DNA of 64,000 nt from Mycobacterium lepromatosis (GTDB lineage: Bacteria; Actinomycetota; Actinomycetes; Mycobacteriales; Mycobacteriaceae). Positions 23,872 to 35,560 of the stretch are shown here, in pieces. The stretch covers positions 496,001 to 560,000 of the forward strand of contig NZ_CP083405.1 in the NCBI RefSeq assembly GCF_000975265.2, written 5' to 3'. The stretch's first letter is position 1. Every line of letters begins with the position of its first letter. The notes below the pieces were generated by a model. It saw only the letters and a program-made list of their open reading frames with translations. It was not told where the DNA came from and searched no databases. Both the position numbers and the translations under genes were made by a program.

Positions 23872-23887
23872 TGAAAATTGTTTCCAA
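23872..23887. promoter_or_regulatory. Possible Zur (FurB) box upstream of the metal transporter
   Basis: ATGAAAATTGTTTCCA. The left half ATGAAAAT equals the mycobacterial Zur box half-site; the right half GTTTCCA is a weaker match to the complementary ATTTTCAT. It lies about 65 bases before the binding-protein start, which is a promoter-like distance. Binding is inferred from the match and the target gene. Confidence 0.45.
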
Positions 23888-23989
23888 CAACTTTTAGTGA
23901 TTGATTAGACACGCGTAGGCACTGGTGCTAAATCTATGCTCGCGTCACCAACCGCTAGCATCACACCACTTCCAAGTTGGTGTGCTGCT

Positions 23990-25048
23990 TTTGTGAAATT
24001 TGGTGGCGGAATTCAAGGTTTCGACGTACTCGTGGTTTCGAGTGCGTTCAACCACACCACAACCGTACCAATCGGTTCTTGGCTCACCTGTGCGAGTCGG
24101 TGTTAGCTACGGCTGGGCAGCTCGGTTACGCAGAGTGCGATCCGGTCGCCCCACCGTTGGGGATTCGTAAGGACAGCGCGGTTGACTTGGTACATGGCCG
24201 AACCAGATCTTAATTTCTATTCAATGACCCGGCAGCACGCGATTTCGTTGCTTTAATAATGCAATACTGCGAAGAGTCGGAGCAGGGGGCTATTGCTGAT
24301 GGTAGTCGGACCCGGCCGCAGTTTGCAGGACGGAACAGCCGGTGTGCTTGCCCCCGGGGCGGATGGCTTCGTGATGTATTCGGTTTGCGATGGTGATTCC
24401 TACGTGCAGGTCTTTCTTCATCGGCGTTTGTCCGTTGTTGTGGTTGACTAGCTCAAAGGCCTGTCGGTTGTGTTCTTGGGTGGGTATTGATGACCGTGCC
24501 GCGATGCGCGAACTCGCTGACCATGTGCTCGGGTTGGGGCATCGTGAGATCGGGTTGCTGACTATGAGGCTGGACCGAGACCGCCGATAAGACCCTAGTG
24601 GACGCTGACCGGCTACCGTCACCAAATTTTTGATGTGCAACCCGAGCGTATGATCGGTGTCTGGGAAGCAATGACAGCCACAGATGTCGCGCCGAATTCT
24701 CTGACTGTTGTGGAGAGATACGAACACCGGCCGATGTCGGGTGGCACCGCCGCCAAGGTGGGCCTACAGGTCAATCTGCGGATTACCGCGCTGATGTGCA
24801 TAGCGGACATGTTGGTCCTGTCACCCGCGGATTACTTTCGGATACAAGACATTTACAAGCCCGGTCGGATGAGCGTGATCGATTTCGACGGTGTGCCCAA
24901 GGCGATCAGTCATGGCCTGGTCTATGGTATCCCAGTCGAGCCTGCATAAGGGCCGCCGGGGAGGCGAACTTCTGCTGAAGCCACCGCGGTCGGGCCTTCC
25001 GGTCGTCGAGCTACTGGCCAGCGAGCTGATATCGGGGGCGCACCGCCG
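23990..25048 (+). pseudogene. LacI-family regulator (Rv3575c-like), decayed
   Basis: Plus-strand fragments run through the LacI fold: LCESVLATAGQLGYAECDPVAP near 24095, then FNDPAARDFVALIMQYCEES near 24220-24280. WVGIDDRAAMRELADHVLGL lies near 24480 and RMIGVWEAMTATDVAPNSLT near 24650. CIADMLVLSPADYFRIQDIY and RMSVIDFDGVPKAISHGL follow near 24795-24915, then GELLLKPPRSGLPVVELLA near 24960-25020. The DNA-binding start is damaged and several frameshifts and stops occur. Position and orientation next to kstR match Rv3575c. What it regulated is unknown. Confidence 0.85.
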
Positions 25049-25555
25049 GCTCGCCGTCGGCCATCGCGCTTGGGAACATGCTGTCGATGAGTTTCTCGGT
25101 GTGGTCTACCTTGCTGGCTGCGGAGGCGTCGGCGAAGACATAGGTGCGCATCATCGCCTAGGTTAGCAGCGGATTGCGCTGCATCGCATGGTTGAGTTTG
25201 CTAACCATGAAGCTTAGCCCCTGATAGGGGCTGTTGCCGGATGCCAAGGATCGGTCGGTCTTGGCGTCGATTCGGTTAAATTCTCGGCCCAACTTCGACA
25301 CCAACAGGTACACTTTCGATGGGAAGTAGCGATACAGCGTCCCAACGGCCACATCGACTCGGTTCGCCACGACGCGCATTCAATCGCCTCGTAGCCACCT
25401 TTCGACGCTATCGCTATGGTGGTGTCCAAGCTAAGCTTGTGTCGTTCCCGCCGCGCCTCCGCACCAAGTTCGGACTCCGCCACACCGCCCACGTTCGTGC
25501 CCTCGCGCGGTTGTGAATCAACAACGTGGGCCGGGCTCATGTTCGTTGGCGACAT
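25045..25555 (-). pseudogene. kstR: Cholesterol-catabolism repressor KstR, decayed
   Basis: The minus strand reads GGVAESELGAEARRERHKLS and TIAIASKGGYEAIE, then after a frameshift near 25370 VANRVDVAVGTLYRYFPSKV and LVSKLGREFNRIDAKTDRSL, ending LNHAMQRNPLLT before a stop at about 25158. Past that stop TYVFADASAASKVDHTEKLI and DSMFPSAMADGEP can still be read. This is the TetR-family repressor of the cholesterol regulon, in the Rv3574 position. At least one frameshift, one stop and loss of the C-terminus make it non-functional. Confidence 0.88.
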
Positions 25556-25799
25556 TTGATCGGCTGCTCCCCTTCCAGATGGTTCGTGTGCAAACTATAC
25601 GCATGCCCAGCAGGAAGTTCCCACCTCGGTACCGCCGGACTGCGATCTTTTGGGGACGTGTCCTGCTGTAATGGAAGTCGACCTGACGATCGATCACTGG
25701 CATTGTTAGAACCCATTCTAGTTAACGAAAGCACTCCATATTTTTTATTGTTTAATTGTTTACTTTGAATCAAAATCAAAGGACGCGCGCGTGATAGCG

Positions 25800-27165
25800 A
25801 CCATCATCAACGATTTCGTGATTAGTCCGCTCCATGTAAGTTGATACATGGCTGGACCAGTAAAATGTTACTTTTGGTCAGAAAGAGAACCCGGTGGTCC
25901 TCGACATAGAAGCAAACGTCCATCGATGGACAGCATTTCGGCTACCCGTAGTAGTACTGCTAGTCGCTGCAAAGGCCAATGTCAAGACTGCATCCAGGTG
26001 TTCGGCGGGATAGGATGCACCTGGTGGAACCACGTGCATTTCTACCTGCTTAGGGACCATGGTATTTTGTAGTTCGTGGGCGACGCTGAGAGTTGATTGC
26101 GTAGTAATTTTGTTTTAGACGCCGGCGTCCTTCTTTGCGTGGGGTTGGACGTTCGCTGGCTTGAAAGCGGTGCGGGCATGTGAGCCGGCACCGCTTTCAA
26201 GCCAGGCCGCTACGCCGCCTGGGCGGCAGCCTATGTAATAAGTGGGGTATCGCCGGCCGAGCAGCTGCTGATCGATCGGGAGATGTTGGCGGCCGGCGTC
26301 GTGTGGCCGGACTTGGTGATCGGTTGGTGGATGGCTCCTACCATTCTTGCGCACGGCACGCCCGAACAGGACCAGCGGTTTGTGCCGGCCACTATGCTCG
26401 GTGAATTCCTTTAGTGCCAGCTGTTTTCCCGATTCTGAGGCCGGCTCTGACTTGGTGTTGTTGCGCACTAAGGCGGTATTATGTACCGATGCCGGCTGGC
26501 TACTGACCGACCCGAAGGAGTGGACGTCCAAGGTGTACCTGGCGAAGTGGGGTATGTGCCTAGCACGCCCTAATCCAGCTTCCCCGAAGCACAAGGGCGT
26601 CATACTGACTTTCTTGTCGACATGGCCTCCGTCAGAATTGCGATCAAAACGCTGCGCGATATCGCCGGCGATGCGTTGTTAAATGAAATTTTCTTGGACA
26701 ACGTGTTTGTCTCCGACAATATGATCGTTGGTGCAGTGAACGATGGCTGGCGGTTGGCTCGCGCCACGTTGCCGAACGAACGGGTCGCAATGGTCACCGG
26801 TATCGCGCTGGGCAATCCGATAGAAGAGCTATTTGAGGTGCTGTCGGAACCGATACGATGTAGCCCAGCAAGATCGGTTGGGGAGGTTGATAGTCGGTGT
26901 TGCGACCGGAACGCTGCTGGACCAGCGGATCGCCCAGCTAGCTGGCGGCGGGCAGGACAGGGGGCGAAATCTAGCGTACGCAAACTCATCGAGGTCCATT
27001 ACCAGCAGGCGCTGGCTGAATACATGATGGACATTTCCGAGGGTGGTTTTCTCATGGAAAATCGCGTTGTGTACTACTTTTTCCTGGATACTCAGTGTTT
27101 GACCATTGTCAGAGGTACTGAGTAGATTTTGCTCACGGTGGCGGTCGAGCCGACTGTTTGGCATG
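25800..27165 (+). pseudogene. fadE34: Acyl-CoA dehydrogenase FadE34, decayed
   Basis: The end of the first acyl-CoA dehydrogenase half survives as QDCIQVFGGIGCTWWNHVHF near 25985-26045. The second half is long: GRYAAWAAAYVISGVSPAEQ, WPDLVIGWWMAPTILAHGTP, FSDSEAGSDLVLLRTKAVL, GDALLNEIFLDNVFVSDNMI and NDGWRLARATLPNERVAMV, ending near TEXILLTVAVE at about 27140. FadE34 of M. tuberculosis (Rv3573c) is a fused two-domain enzyme of cholesterol side-chain oxidation; here most of the first domain is gone and the rest is interrupted by stops. An 18-base inverted repeat sits at the join. Confidence 0.85.
26156..26205. repeat. Perfect 18-bp inverted repeat inside the fadE34 relic
   Basis: CTGGCTTGAAAGCGGTGC at 26156-26173 is exactly repeated in inverse form, GCACCGCTTTCAAGCCAG, at 26188-26205, with a 14-base loop. 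The right arm encodes part of the fadE34 frame (FKPGRYAAW), so the left arm is a copied and inverted piece. No T tract follows. Confidence 0.85.
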
Positions 27166-27690
27166 CCCCGGTAGTCTGTGGTGGTGAGATTACCGTCGTA
27201 GCTGTGGATTTGCGAATAGCGTGATCGTAGGTGCAATCTCGGCGACAATCTAAGGGCGAGTAGTTGTCCTTCAGCTGCAGGAACAAAATTTGCCTGCGAG
27301 CTATAATCCTGAACTATTGGAATAATTACCAGTTAGCATTGGCACCCATTGCCGAAGGAATGTTGTAGCCGACATCAGCTAGCCGAGAATACTGCTAAGA
27401 AAAAGTCGTCTGGGTATAGGTTCAGGGGTAAGGCTAGATTGGTCCTAGAGGGGATTACTCCGATGTGGGCGTAGACGATGATGTATGAGTTTGTCTTCGG
27501 TTGGCCGGTCGATTAATAGATCGAGTCGATTATGTTGGTGATCTGGTACTTAACCCGGCGAACCTCCAACCAAAATAGACGATGATAATCATATTAGACC
27601 CACCTGTGTTCATGATTCTATCGAACTGTTTAATGGTATGGATGTCCAAATAAACCAACCGGTTTCATGACCGGATCTCGGTGGTTTGGT
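27166..27690. other. Region without recognisable gene
   Basis: About 500 bases between the fadE34 and kshB relics. No fragment, repeat or signal is recognised. Confidence 0.4.
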
Positions 27691-27699
27691 GGGCCCACA

Positions 27700-28775
27700 G
27701 GACCGGAGGAAATCCGATTGCACCGTCGAGTGTATGCAGCTTTGTTTTTGTAATGAAGTCGCACTTTTCAGTTGCTTTGTGGCAAGTAAGCACAGCGTGC
27801 GTTTCCAGTTGAATCACGTCGTCAACTGGGAGCACCGTGGTGACGGTGTTGTTGGTCGCCGCGGAGACTCTGGTGTGTGCGCCAACATCAGCATCGGTTC
27901 GACGACCGCGCCGCTCCTGAGCAGATGGTGCATGCCGTTTCTCTTTGGTTCTCGTCGCACTAGCTCCTCGGGAGAATACAGCGGGTGGTCTCTCCGGTGG
28001 TGTCTCGATTTTCACCGCTGCGAACGGGTCTGAATCCAGAGACTTGACTACATTTTTTTGACGTACACTCGCTGGGAAGGTACTTTTCAACATTGCCAAG
28101 GTGTCTCGGGCTGCCTGCATGTATGGACCGAGCCCACAAATGAGTGCTGGTCGGTGTTAGGAAGCGGCTAGTTGTTTCGTCAGCGTTCGGTAGTCCTTGC
28201 AGTGACTCCAGCCAATGCATGACCGTCAGCCGATCGGGGTAATTGTCGACTAAAATCGCGCAACGCATCATCAAAGATCACCGAGCGCTCCATAACGGTT
28301 GGCGTAAAGTAAAGCCATTTGCTCGCTGTCCTCGACAAGCGCCGACTGACAGATTGACATGACCGGGATGATCTCACTGTCGGTGGCCATCAAGAGTAAA
28401 GTCGTTGTCTAGTGCTTTGGACACAAAATTGCTTGACGGAGCCGGCACGTGAGTAGGCATACCCTAGTGGGGGTGGTCGTACAACCAGTTGGACGCGTAT
28501 CCGTTCGTGGTATGTTCTACCGTGTCAGTGAGCGCGTCGTCGGTGACCGGTGAGCTACTCAACGAGTAACCAGCCGGTGGTGCTGTTGAGCATTTGTAGC
28601 ATCAGAGGCTGGCTGACGTGTAACGCAGCCGGCTCGGCGAGATGACTTGGCTGTCTTCCTCCTCCGGCACCGTGAACACCAGCGACTGTCCGTCGTCGGC
28701 CTCGGTGACGACCTCGGCGATCCGTAGTTCAAGTACATGGCTGCCGAGCGGTTCATCCGGAATGGTCTCGATCAA
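27700..28775 (-). pseudogene. kshB: 3-ketosteroid-9-alpha-monooxygenase reductase KshB, decayed
   Basis: In order on the minus strand: EPLGSHVLELRIAEVVTEAD and SLVFTVPEEEDSQ near 28650-28760. YPDRLTVMHWLESLQGLP lies near 28190-28240, and MQAARDTLAMLKS with KSLDSDPFAAVKIE near 28000-28120. A trace of the ferredoxin end (VIQLETHAVLTCHKATEKCD) remains near 27790. These match KshB, the flavin/2Fe-2S reductase of steroid 9-alpha-hydroxylation (Rv3571). The 2Fe-2S cysteine cluster is not intact and frames change repeatedly. Confidence 0.85.
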
Positions 28776-28889
28776 TACCCGCTTCCCTTTACTAATTATA
28801 ACTAAAGCATGTTAGAGAAAACAGGATTCATGTCGCTACTGGTCGCAGAAAAACTTTGCTCGATACGAATCGGGACGTTTTCCTAGCCT

Positions 28890-31105
<2,216 letters not shown>

Positions 31106-31109
31106 TCAA

Positions 31110-31990
31110 ACCATGAGAAGGGTACTTAGATTCCAGCGACGTCGATCTAGTCGATGAGATTGGTAATGCCAGCGGCACTTACGTAATGTGGTGGCAACGG
31201 TAGCGTCCAGCTCGCGAGATGACTTGATCGAGCCCGGAGAATGCCAGCAGGTCGGTGCGCAACGCGGTGTCATGGATCCAGACAACCTTATGTCCTTGCG
31301 CCAAGGTTGCATCAGCGATCTGTTCATAGCCGATAATTACAGCGCCTGCGCTATCAGACGATGGGCAAGGTCTTGTCGTAGTGGATCTGATCCCAAAGCA
31401 TCAGGGGAATGACATCACCTTCTCGGCAGTGATGTCGGGTTGCTGCAGGGTCGCCAGTGGGTTGCGGTTGCCGTTGAGTCGGTCCTTGATTGCTACCACC
31501 GGCCCGGTGCTTGTTGGTCGCCCAAGCGTTGGATGTAGGTTCGCACGTGCGGAGCGAAGTATCTGCTCTCGTCGGTGCCCACAGGTTTGATGAATTGAAT
31601 AGGAATCGACAACATCCACATGGCATTTGATTCCGATTGCTTCTTTTAGGCCATCGCCAGCACATGCGGAAATTGTCTGGACTTCATGCTACTCGTAGCC
31701 ACCGCCCTTGTTGAGCCGCCGACTCAACCTGCGTTATGCGCCCCGTATCAACAGCTTGCTGTTTACCCCCCCCCATGGTGTTGGCCATACACAACTCCGG
31801 CATCATGACGCCCTCTAAGAAGTTGGGCGTCTTGCTGACGATGACAGTGTCGATGTAGTTGAAGGTGGAACCGGAGTTGGTAAATACCAGGTTGATGGCT
31901 TCGTAGACCAGACCGTTCATTGGAATGTAAGTGTATTTGGTGCTTCATGACGTACATGGTCTGTCCGGTGCTAAGTACTTCTGCCAGGTT
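31110..31990 (-). pseudogene. ltp3: Thiolase-like lipid-transfer protein Ltp3, decayed
   Basis: From right to left on the minus strand: LAEVLSTGQTMYVMKHQ near 31960-32010, then MNGLVYEAINLVFTNSGSTF and TVIVSKTPNFLEGVMMPELC near 31800-31920. VVAIKDRLNGNRNPLATLQQ lies near 31460, then PDITAEKVMSF near 31430, and GHKVVWIHDTALRTDLLAFS near 31250. This matches the SCP-x/thiolase family member Rv3523. About half of the gene is missing and frames change. A run of nine C at 31766-31774 (nine G on the coding strand) lies within it. Confidence 0.83.
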
Positions 31991-32019
31991 TGCACCTGCT
32001 CCGGCCATTGACACCGAGT

Positions 32020-32205
32020 CGATTGCACATATAAACAAAAATTTTTTCGGCAAGGTAATCCGACGAACCAGGGCACCAGAAGCCAATACCGATCTTGGTG
32101 ATGACCAGCTCATCGTAAAGCCGGGTGAAGCACGACCTTAACATCTCGGCGTCGTTGGTGCGGGCCATCATGCGGGGTGTGGGCGGAGCCGACCACCGCA
32201 ACGTT
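32020..32205 (-). pseudogene. ltp4: N-terminal fragment of thiolase-like Ltp4
   Basis: The minus strand reads NDAEMLRSCFTRLYDELVIT then KIGIGFWCPGSSDYLAEKIF and, in a neighbouring frame, FLFICAIDSVSMAGAGANL. The intact family pattern is GITKADIGFWCSGSSDYLAGRAFSFISAIDSIG. Only the first 60 or so residues remain; the sequence then passes directly into the start of the ltp3 relic, so roughly 900 bases are deleted. Rv3522 precedes Rv3523 in the same way. Confidence 0.78.
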
Positions 32206-32239
32206 GCGAGCAGTCATTACAAGTTAAGCCCTTAACATG

Positions 32240-33040
32240 ATGATACTTATAGCTGTCCTTAGTCGGCATCGGATTTCCTGGTAAGCTGAAAGTACTAAAT
32301 GTTATTGATGTTAAACGCTGTGCGGGGTTTCCATATCGCCTTGACACGCATAACCATCCGCACCTCGTGTGCATCGATGCCAGAGGCCAGGTGTAGGAAC
32401 AGGATGTAGGCGTCGTCAGCACATAGGCGGCTGTGTAAGGTTGTTCGATGCGCTGGGCTATTAACCTATTAACGGGATGTTGACGATCGCAAACGTCTTC
32501 ACCGTACCCTTACCAGTAGTTCGACGAATTCGGTGGCCTGCAGGCTAGTGTCCGGGTCCGAGGCCTGAGCACTGCGTTCGGGCACCGAGCAAATTTCCCT
32601 CAGCGCTGGCTTGTAGGTATGCGCTTTCTTCGTGCGAGGAGGTGTACTGAATTGTAAGCTCCACGGTGTGATCGGTAATGGTGACCAGGTTCTACTCGCT
32701 GGTATCTCGCTCTGTTAATCGGCTCGAACTCTCCGCCCAGCGCGAAGTGCGCGATGTTATGGTGATGGTCCGTTGGCTTCTTGGCCCAATGCACATGTAC
32801 TCCGGGCTCCGGTGAGGATCGTCGAAGGGGCGGTAGTTTTCAAACTTCTGTGGCGTGCACCATCGTGGTGTTGGCTCCGTCGATCTTGGTCAGCGCCCAT
32901 GTGAACGCGGTCGGTCCAGTGGCTGGTTTTCCAGCGGTTCAGCCTGCTAAGTCCAGCATGCGACCGTGCCGACAGCTAACACTGGATTATTATCTTGCCC
33001 AGTGGTTCATGAGGTAACTGGGCTCCTATTCTGCTAGCAG
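32240..33040 (-). pseudogene. DUF35/OB-fold partner of Ltp thiolases (Rv3521-like), decayed
   Basis: Minus-strand fragments: AVGTVACWT then QAEPLENQPLDRP near 32920-32990, and TDHTVELTIQYTSSHEESAY near 32620-32680. LHLASGIDAHEVRMVMRVKA then IWKPR lie near 32330-32400. The second part matches the DUF35 OB-fold core pattern DPDEVRVGMRVRAVW. DUF35 proteins pair with Ltp-type aldolases in steroid side-chain cleavage. Position before ltp4 matches Rv3521. Broken by several frameshifts and stops. Confidence 0.72.
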
Positions 33041-33290
33041 CACCTGCACTCGGCTATCCGATCCGCGGGCCCCAGGATGTCACACTTAACATTTAGTGTG
33101 GTGAAAAGCGTTCTCAGCTTATGACCTACCGAATGGGTGTAGTCGAAAGGCGACGTTAGTGGCTCGGGAATTGGTTCGGAGTGGTTGATCAAATCAAGGG
33201 TGGACGCCTTGAACTTCCTGTCAAGCCTTTCTTAGAATTAGGATCTAAGAAAAGTTTCAATATTGAATTGAGAGGACAGTGGGGAACGTC

Positions 33291-34322
33291 ATGAAGTTCG
33301 GGTTGCAGCTGGGATATTGGGGAGCTCAACCGCCAGGAAACGCTGACGAACTCGTGGTCGCTGCGGAGGGCGCCGGATTTGACGCAGTGTTCACTGCGGA
33401 GGCGTGGGGATCCGATGCTTACACGCCGCTGGCGTGGTGGGGCTCGTCCACGCAGCGGATGCGGCTGGGCACATCGGTGGTCCAACTGTCGGCGCGAACC
33501 CCGACGGCATGCGCGATGGCTGCGCTGACACTGGACCATCTGTCCGGTGGTCGCCATATTCTGGGGCTTGGCGTATCCGGCCCGCAGGTGGTCGAGGGTT
33601 GGTATGGTCAGCCGTTTCCGAAACCGTTGGCCCGCACCCGTGAATACATTGACATTGTTCGCCAAGTGTGGGCCAGGGAAGCGCCAGTTGCCAGCGACGG
33701 CCCGCACTACCCGTTGCCGCTGACCGGTGTTGGTGCGACGGGTTTGGGCAAAGCGTTGAAACCTATCACCCATCCGCTGCGTGCTGACATCCCTATTATG
33801 CTAGGTGCCGAGGGGCCGAAGAACGTGGCGCTGGCCGCCGAGATCTGTGATGGCTGGCTGCCGATTTTCTTTTCGCCCCGGATGGCCGGCGTGTACAACG
33901 AATGGCTTGACGAAGGGTTCGCCCGGGCGGGTGCGCGGCGCAGCCGTGAGGACTTCGAGATCTGTGCGGCCGTGGAGATTGTCGTTACTGAAGACCGTGC
34001 TGCTGTGTTTGCCGGAATTAAGCCGATCGTGGCACTGTACATAGGCGGTATGGGTGCTGAGGACACCAACTTTCACGCCGATGTCTATCGTCGGATGGGC
34101 TATGTTGAGGTGGTCGACGAGGTGACCACGCTGTTCCGGTCCAACCAAAAGGACAAGGCAGCCGAGATCATCCCCGATGAGCTCGTCGACGAAACCATGA
34201 TCATCGGTGACTTGGACTACGTGCGTAAGCAGATAGCGGCCTGGTCAGCCGCAGGCGTTACCATGATTGTGGTCTCTGCCCGTAGCGTAGAGCAGGTTCG
34301 AGACTTGGCTGAGCTGTTCTGA
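33291..34322 (+). CDS. F420-dependent oxidoreductase, LLM class (Rv3520c-like)
   Basis: A 343-residue luciferase-like protein with an unbroken frame. These TIM-barrel enzymes use coenzyme F420 to reduce or oxidise small molecules; the substrate is unknown. Recognisable segments are MKFGLQLGYWGAQPPGN, FTAEAWGSDAYTPLAWWGSS, SGGRHILGLGVSGPQVVEGW and DIPIMLGAEGPKNVALAAEI, followed by a C-terminal half that includes GGMGAEDTNFHADVYRRMGY. I chose the ATG at 33291 because the protein then starts as in M. tuberculosis Rv3520c; a GTG at 33279 is possible. It is divergent from the dead Rv3521-ltp4-ltp3 operon. It is the only intact gene in the former cholesterol island from 24000 to 50500, apart from the once-frameshifted ilvX. 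Confidence 0.93.
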   Translation: MKFGLQLGYWGAQPPGNADELVVAAEGAGFDAVFTAEAWGSDAYTPLAWWGSSTQRMRLGTSVVQLSARTPTACAMAALTLDHLSGGRHILGLGVSGPQVVEGWYGQPFPKPLARTREYIDIVRQVWAREAPVASDGPHYPLPLTGVGATGLGKALKPITHPLRADIPIMLGAEGPKNVALAAEICDGWLPIFFSPRMAGVYNEWLDEGFARAGARRSREDFEICAAVEIVVTEDRAAVFAGIKPIVALYIGGMGAEDTNFHADVYRRMGYVEVVDEVTTLFRSNQKDKAAEIIPDELVDETMIIGDLDYVRKQIAAWSAAGVTMIVVSARSVEQVRDLAELF

Positions 34323-35218
34323 CTGCATTCTTGCTAGGCGATAGAACGCTTTCACAAATTTATTGGACGGCGTTTGCTTCAGAGTACGTGAGCGTCGCTG
34401 AAGACCATCTCCACGTCGACCACCGACTACGATATCAGCGTTCCTGGGCAGTCCCCGCGAGACAAGTTCCCTGGCATGCGGATGGCCGCTCAGCCGCACA
34501 CTTGCCTCGCCGAATCAGTTTTTGTAGATCCGATACCTTCTGCCCCCCAAGGGATTTCCCGGGTGACGTCGTCTAGGTGGGAGTACGTCTTCAACATCTG
34601 CGGCACTTTTATCGCCCATCCAGTCGGCACGGGTAGACCGGGCTTTAATTCGATCCGGCGATCAGCTGGCAGTCGGCGCTGACTTCGAAGTCGGATGTGT
34701 TTCCCTCTCGGACGTTGAAGTCCGCCATGATCTTTATCTTTGGGAAATCCCAGATAGTGCGTTCGTCGCTCCGGCAGAGGGCATCGCGGCGGACGAGATC
34801 GACCTGGCTGCTAAGACAGTGACCAGCCAACACGACGAGCCCGCTATGGTGGGGCGGCTGATAGAGTCGATCGAAGAGCAGGGCTATGCTGTTGCCGCCT
34901 GCTGATAGTGGTGGTGACACGAAGGTAAGAAATGTTGACCAAGGTGAACGTGGTACGCAACCCTGGGTTCACGAGTGCTTCTGGACTTTGTCGGTGAGCT
35001 TGCAGGCACGTCAACCCCAAGGGGTGGTAAGTCGTGTTCGCCACGGCGGTGTCAGTCTAGTCTCGTGGCCGGATGGCCGCTTCTCAACGCAGCCGCCCGG
35101 AGGGCACGGGTGGCCTTGAGCGAGGCATGAACACGCTGGGCACCTTAACAGTCTAAATGAGCAGGGGACGCGCCTCTCGAGGAGAACGTTCTAGCCCAAT
35201 GGAATTTTGGAGGTATAT
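34323..35218. other. Debris with one coding-like fragment
   Basis: From 34681 to 34905 the plus strand is open with mycobacterial codon choice and ends in TGA: DLYLWEIPDSAFVAPAEGIA, then DEIDLAAKTVTSQHDEPAMV and GRLIESIEEQGYAVAAC. I do not recognise the family; it looks like the C-terminal end of a protein with an acidic, helical tail. The rest shows nothing recognisable. Confidence 0.4.
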
Positions 35219-35560
35219 ATGCGCATTAGTGAGTTTGCTAACCAGCTGGGAATCAGCGCCATGACGATAAGGCGCTGTGTGTTAATAGGGCTGATGTCCA
35301 CACCGCAGCGCACATACTCTGGTTACCGCTACTACAGTAGCGCCGAAGTTGACCAGGCCACCATATCATCAAAACAACTCAGCGACTCGGACTGATTTTA
35401 GACGAGATGCTTGCGTTACGTGATTGTGACCAACCCTTTGCAGCTACCTGGTCCTCGATCACAAGTTCGCCGAGATCGGCCAACGGTCGCCGAAATGATC
35501 CGGCCGCGTGAACACCTGGTCATCGTGCAATCATTAATCGAGTAGCGGTCCACCGAAGAA
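35219..35560 (+). pseudogene. MerR-family regulator, frameshifted
   Basis: A good ribosome-binding site (GGAGG at 35209-35213) precedes the ATG at 35219. The frame encodes a MerR-type winged helix-turn-helix: MRISEFANQLGISAMTIRRC, then YSGYRYYSSAEVDQ, matching the usual R-YR-Y--EVDQ pattern. A shift follows near 35355: the first frame ends at 35395, while the next frame reads TQRLGLILDEMLALRDCDQP, the normal continuation of the dimerisation helix. Later stops end it. The effector is unknown. It probably became a pseudogene rather recently. Confidence 0.7.
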
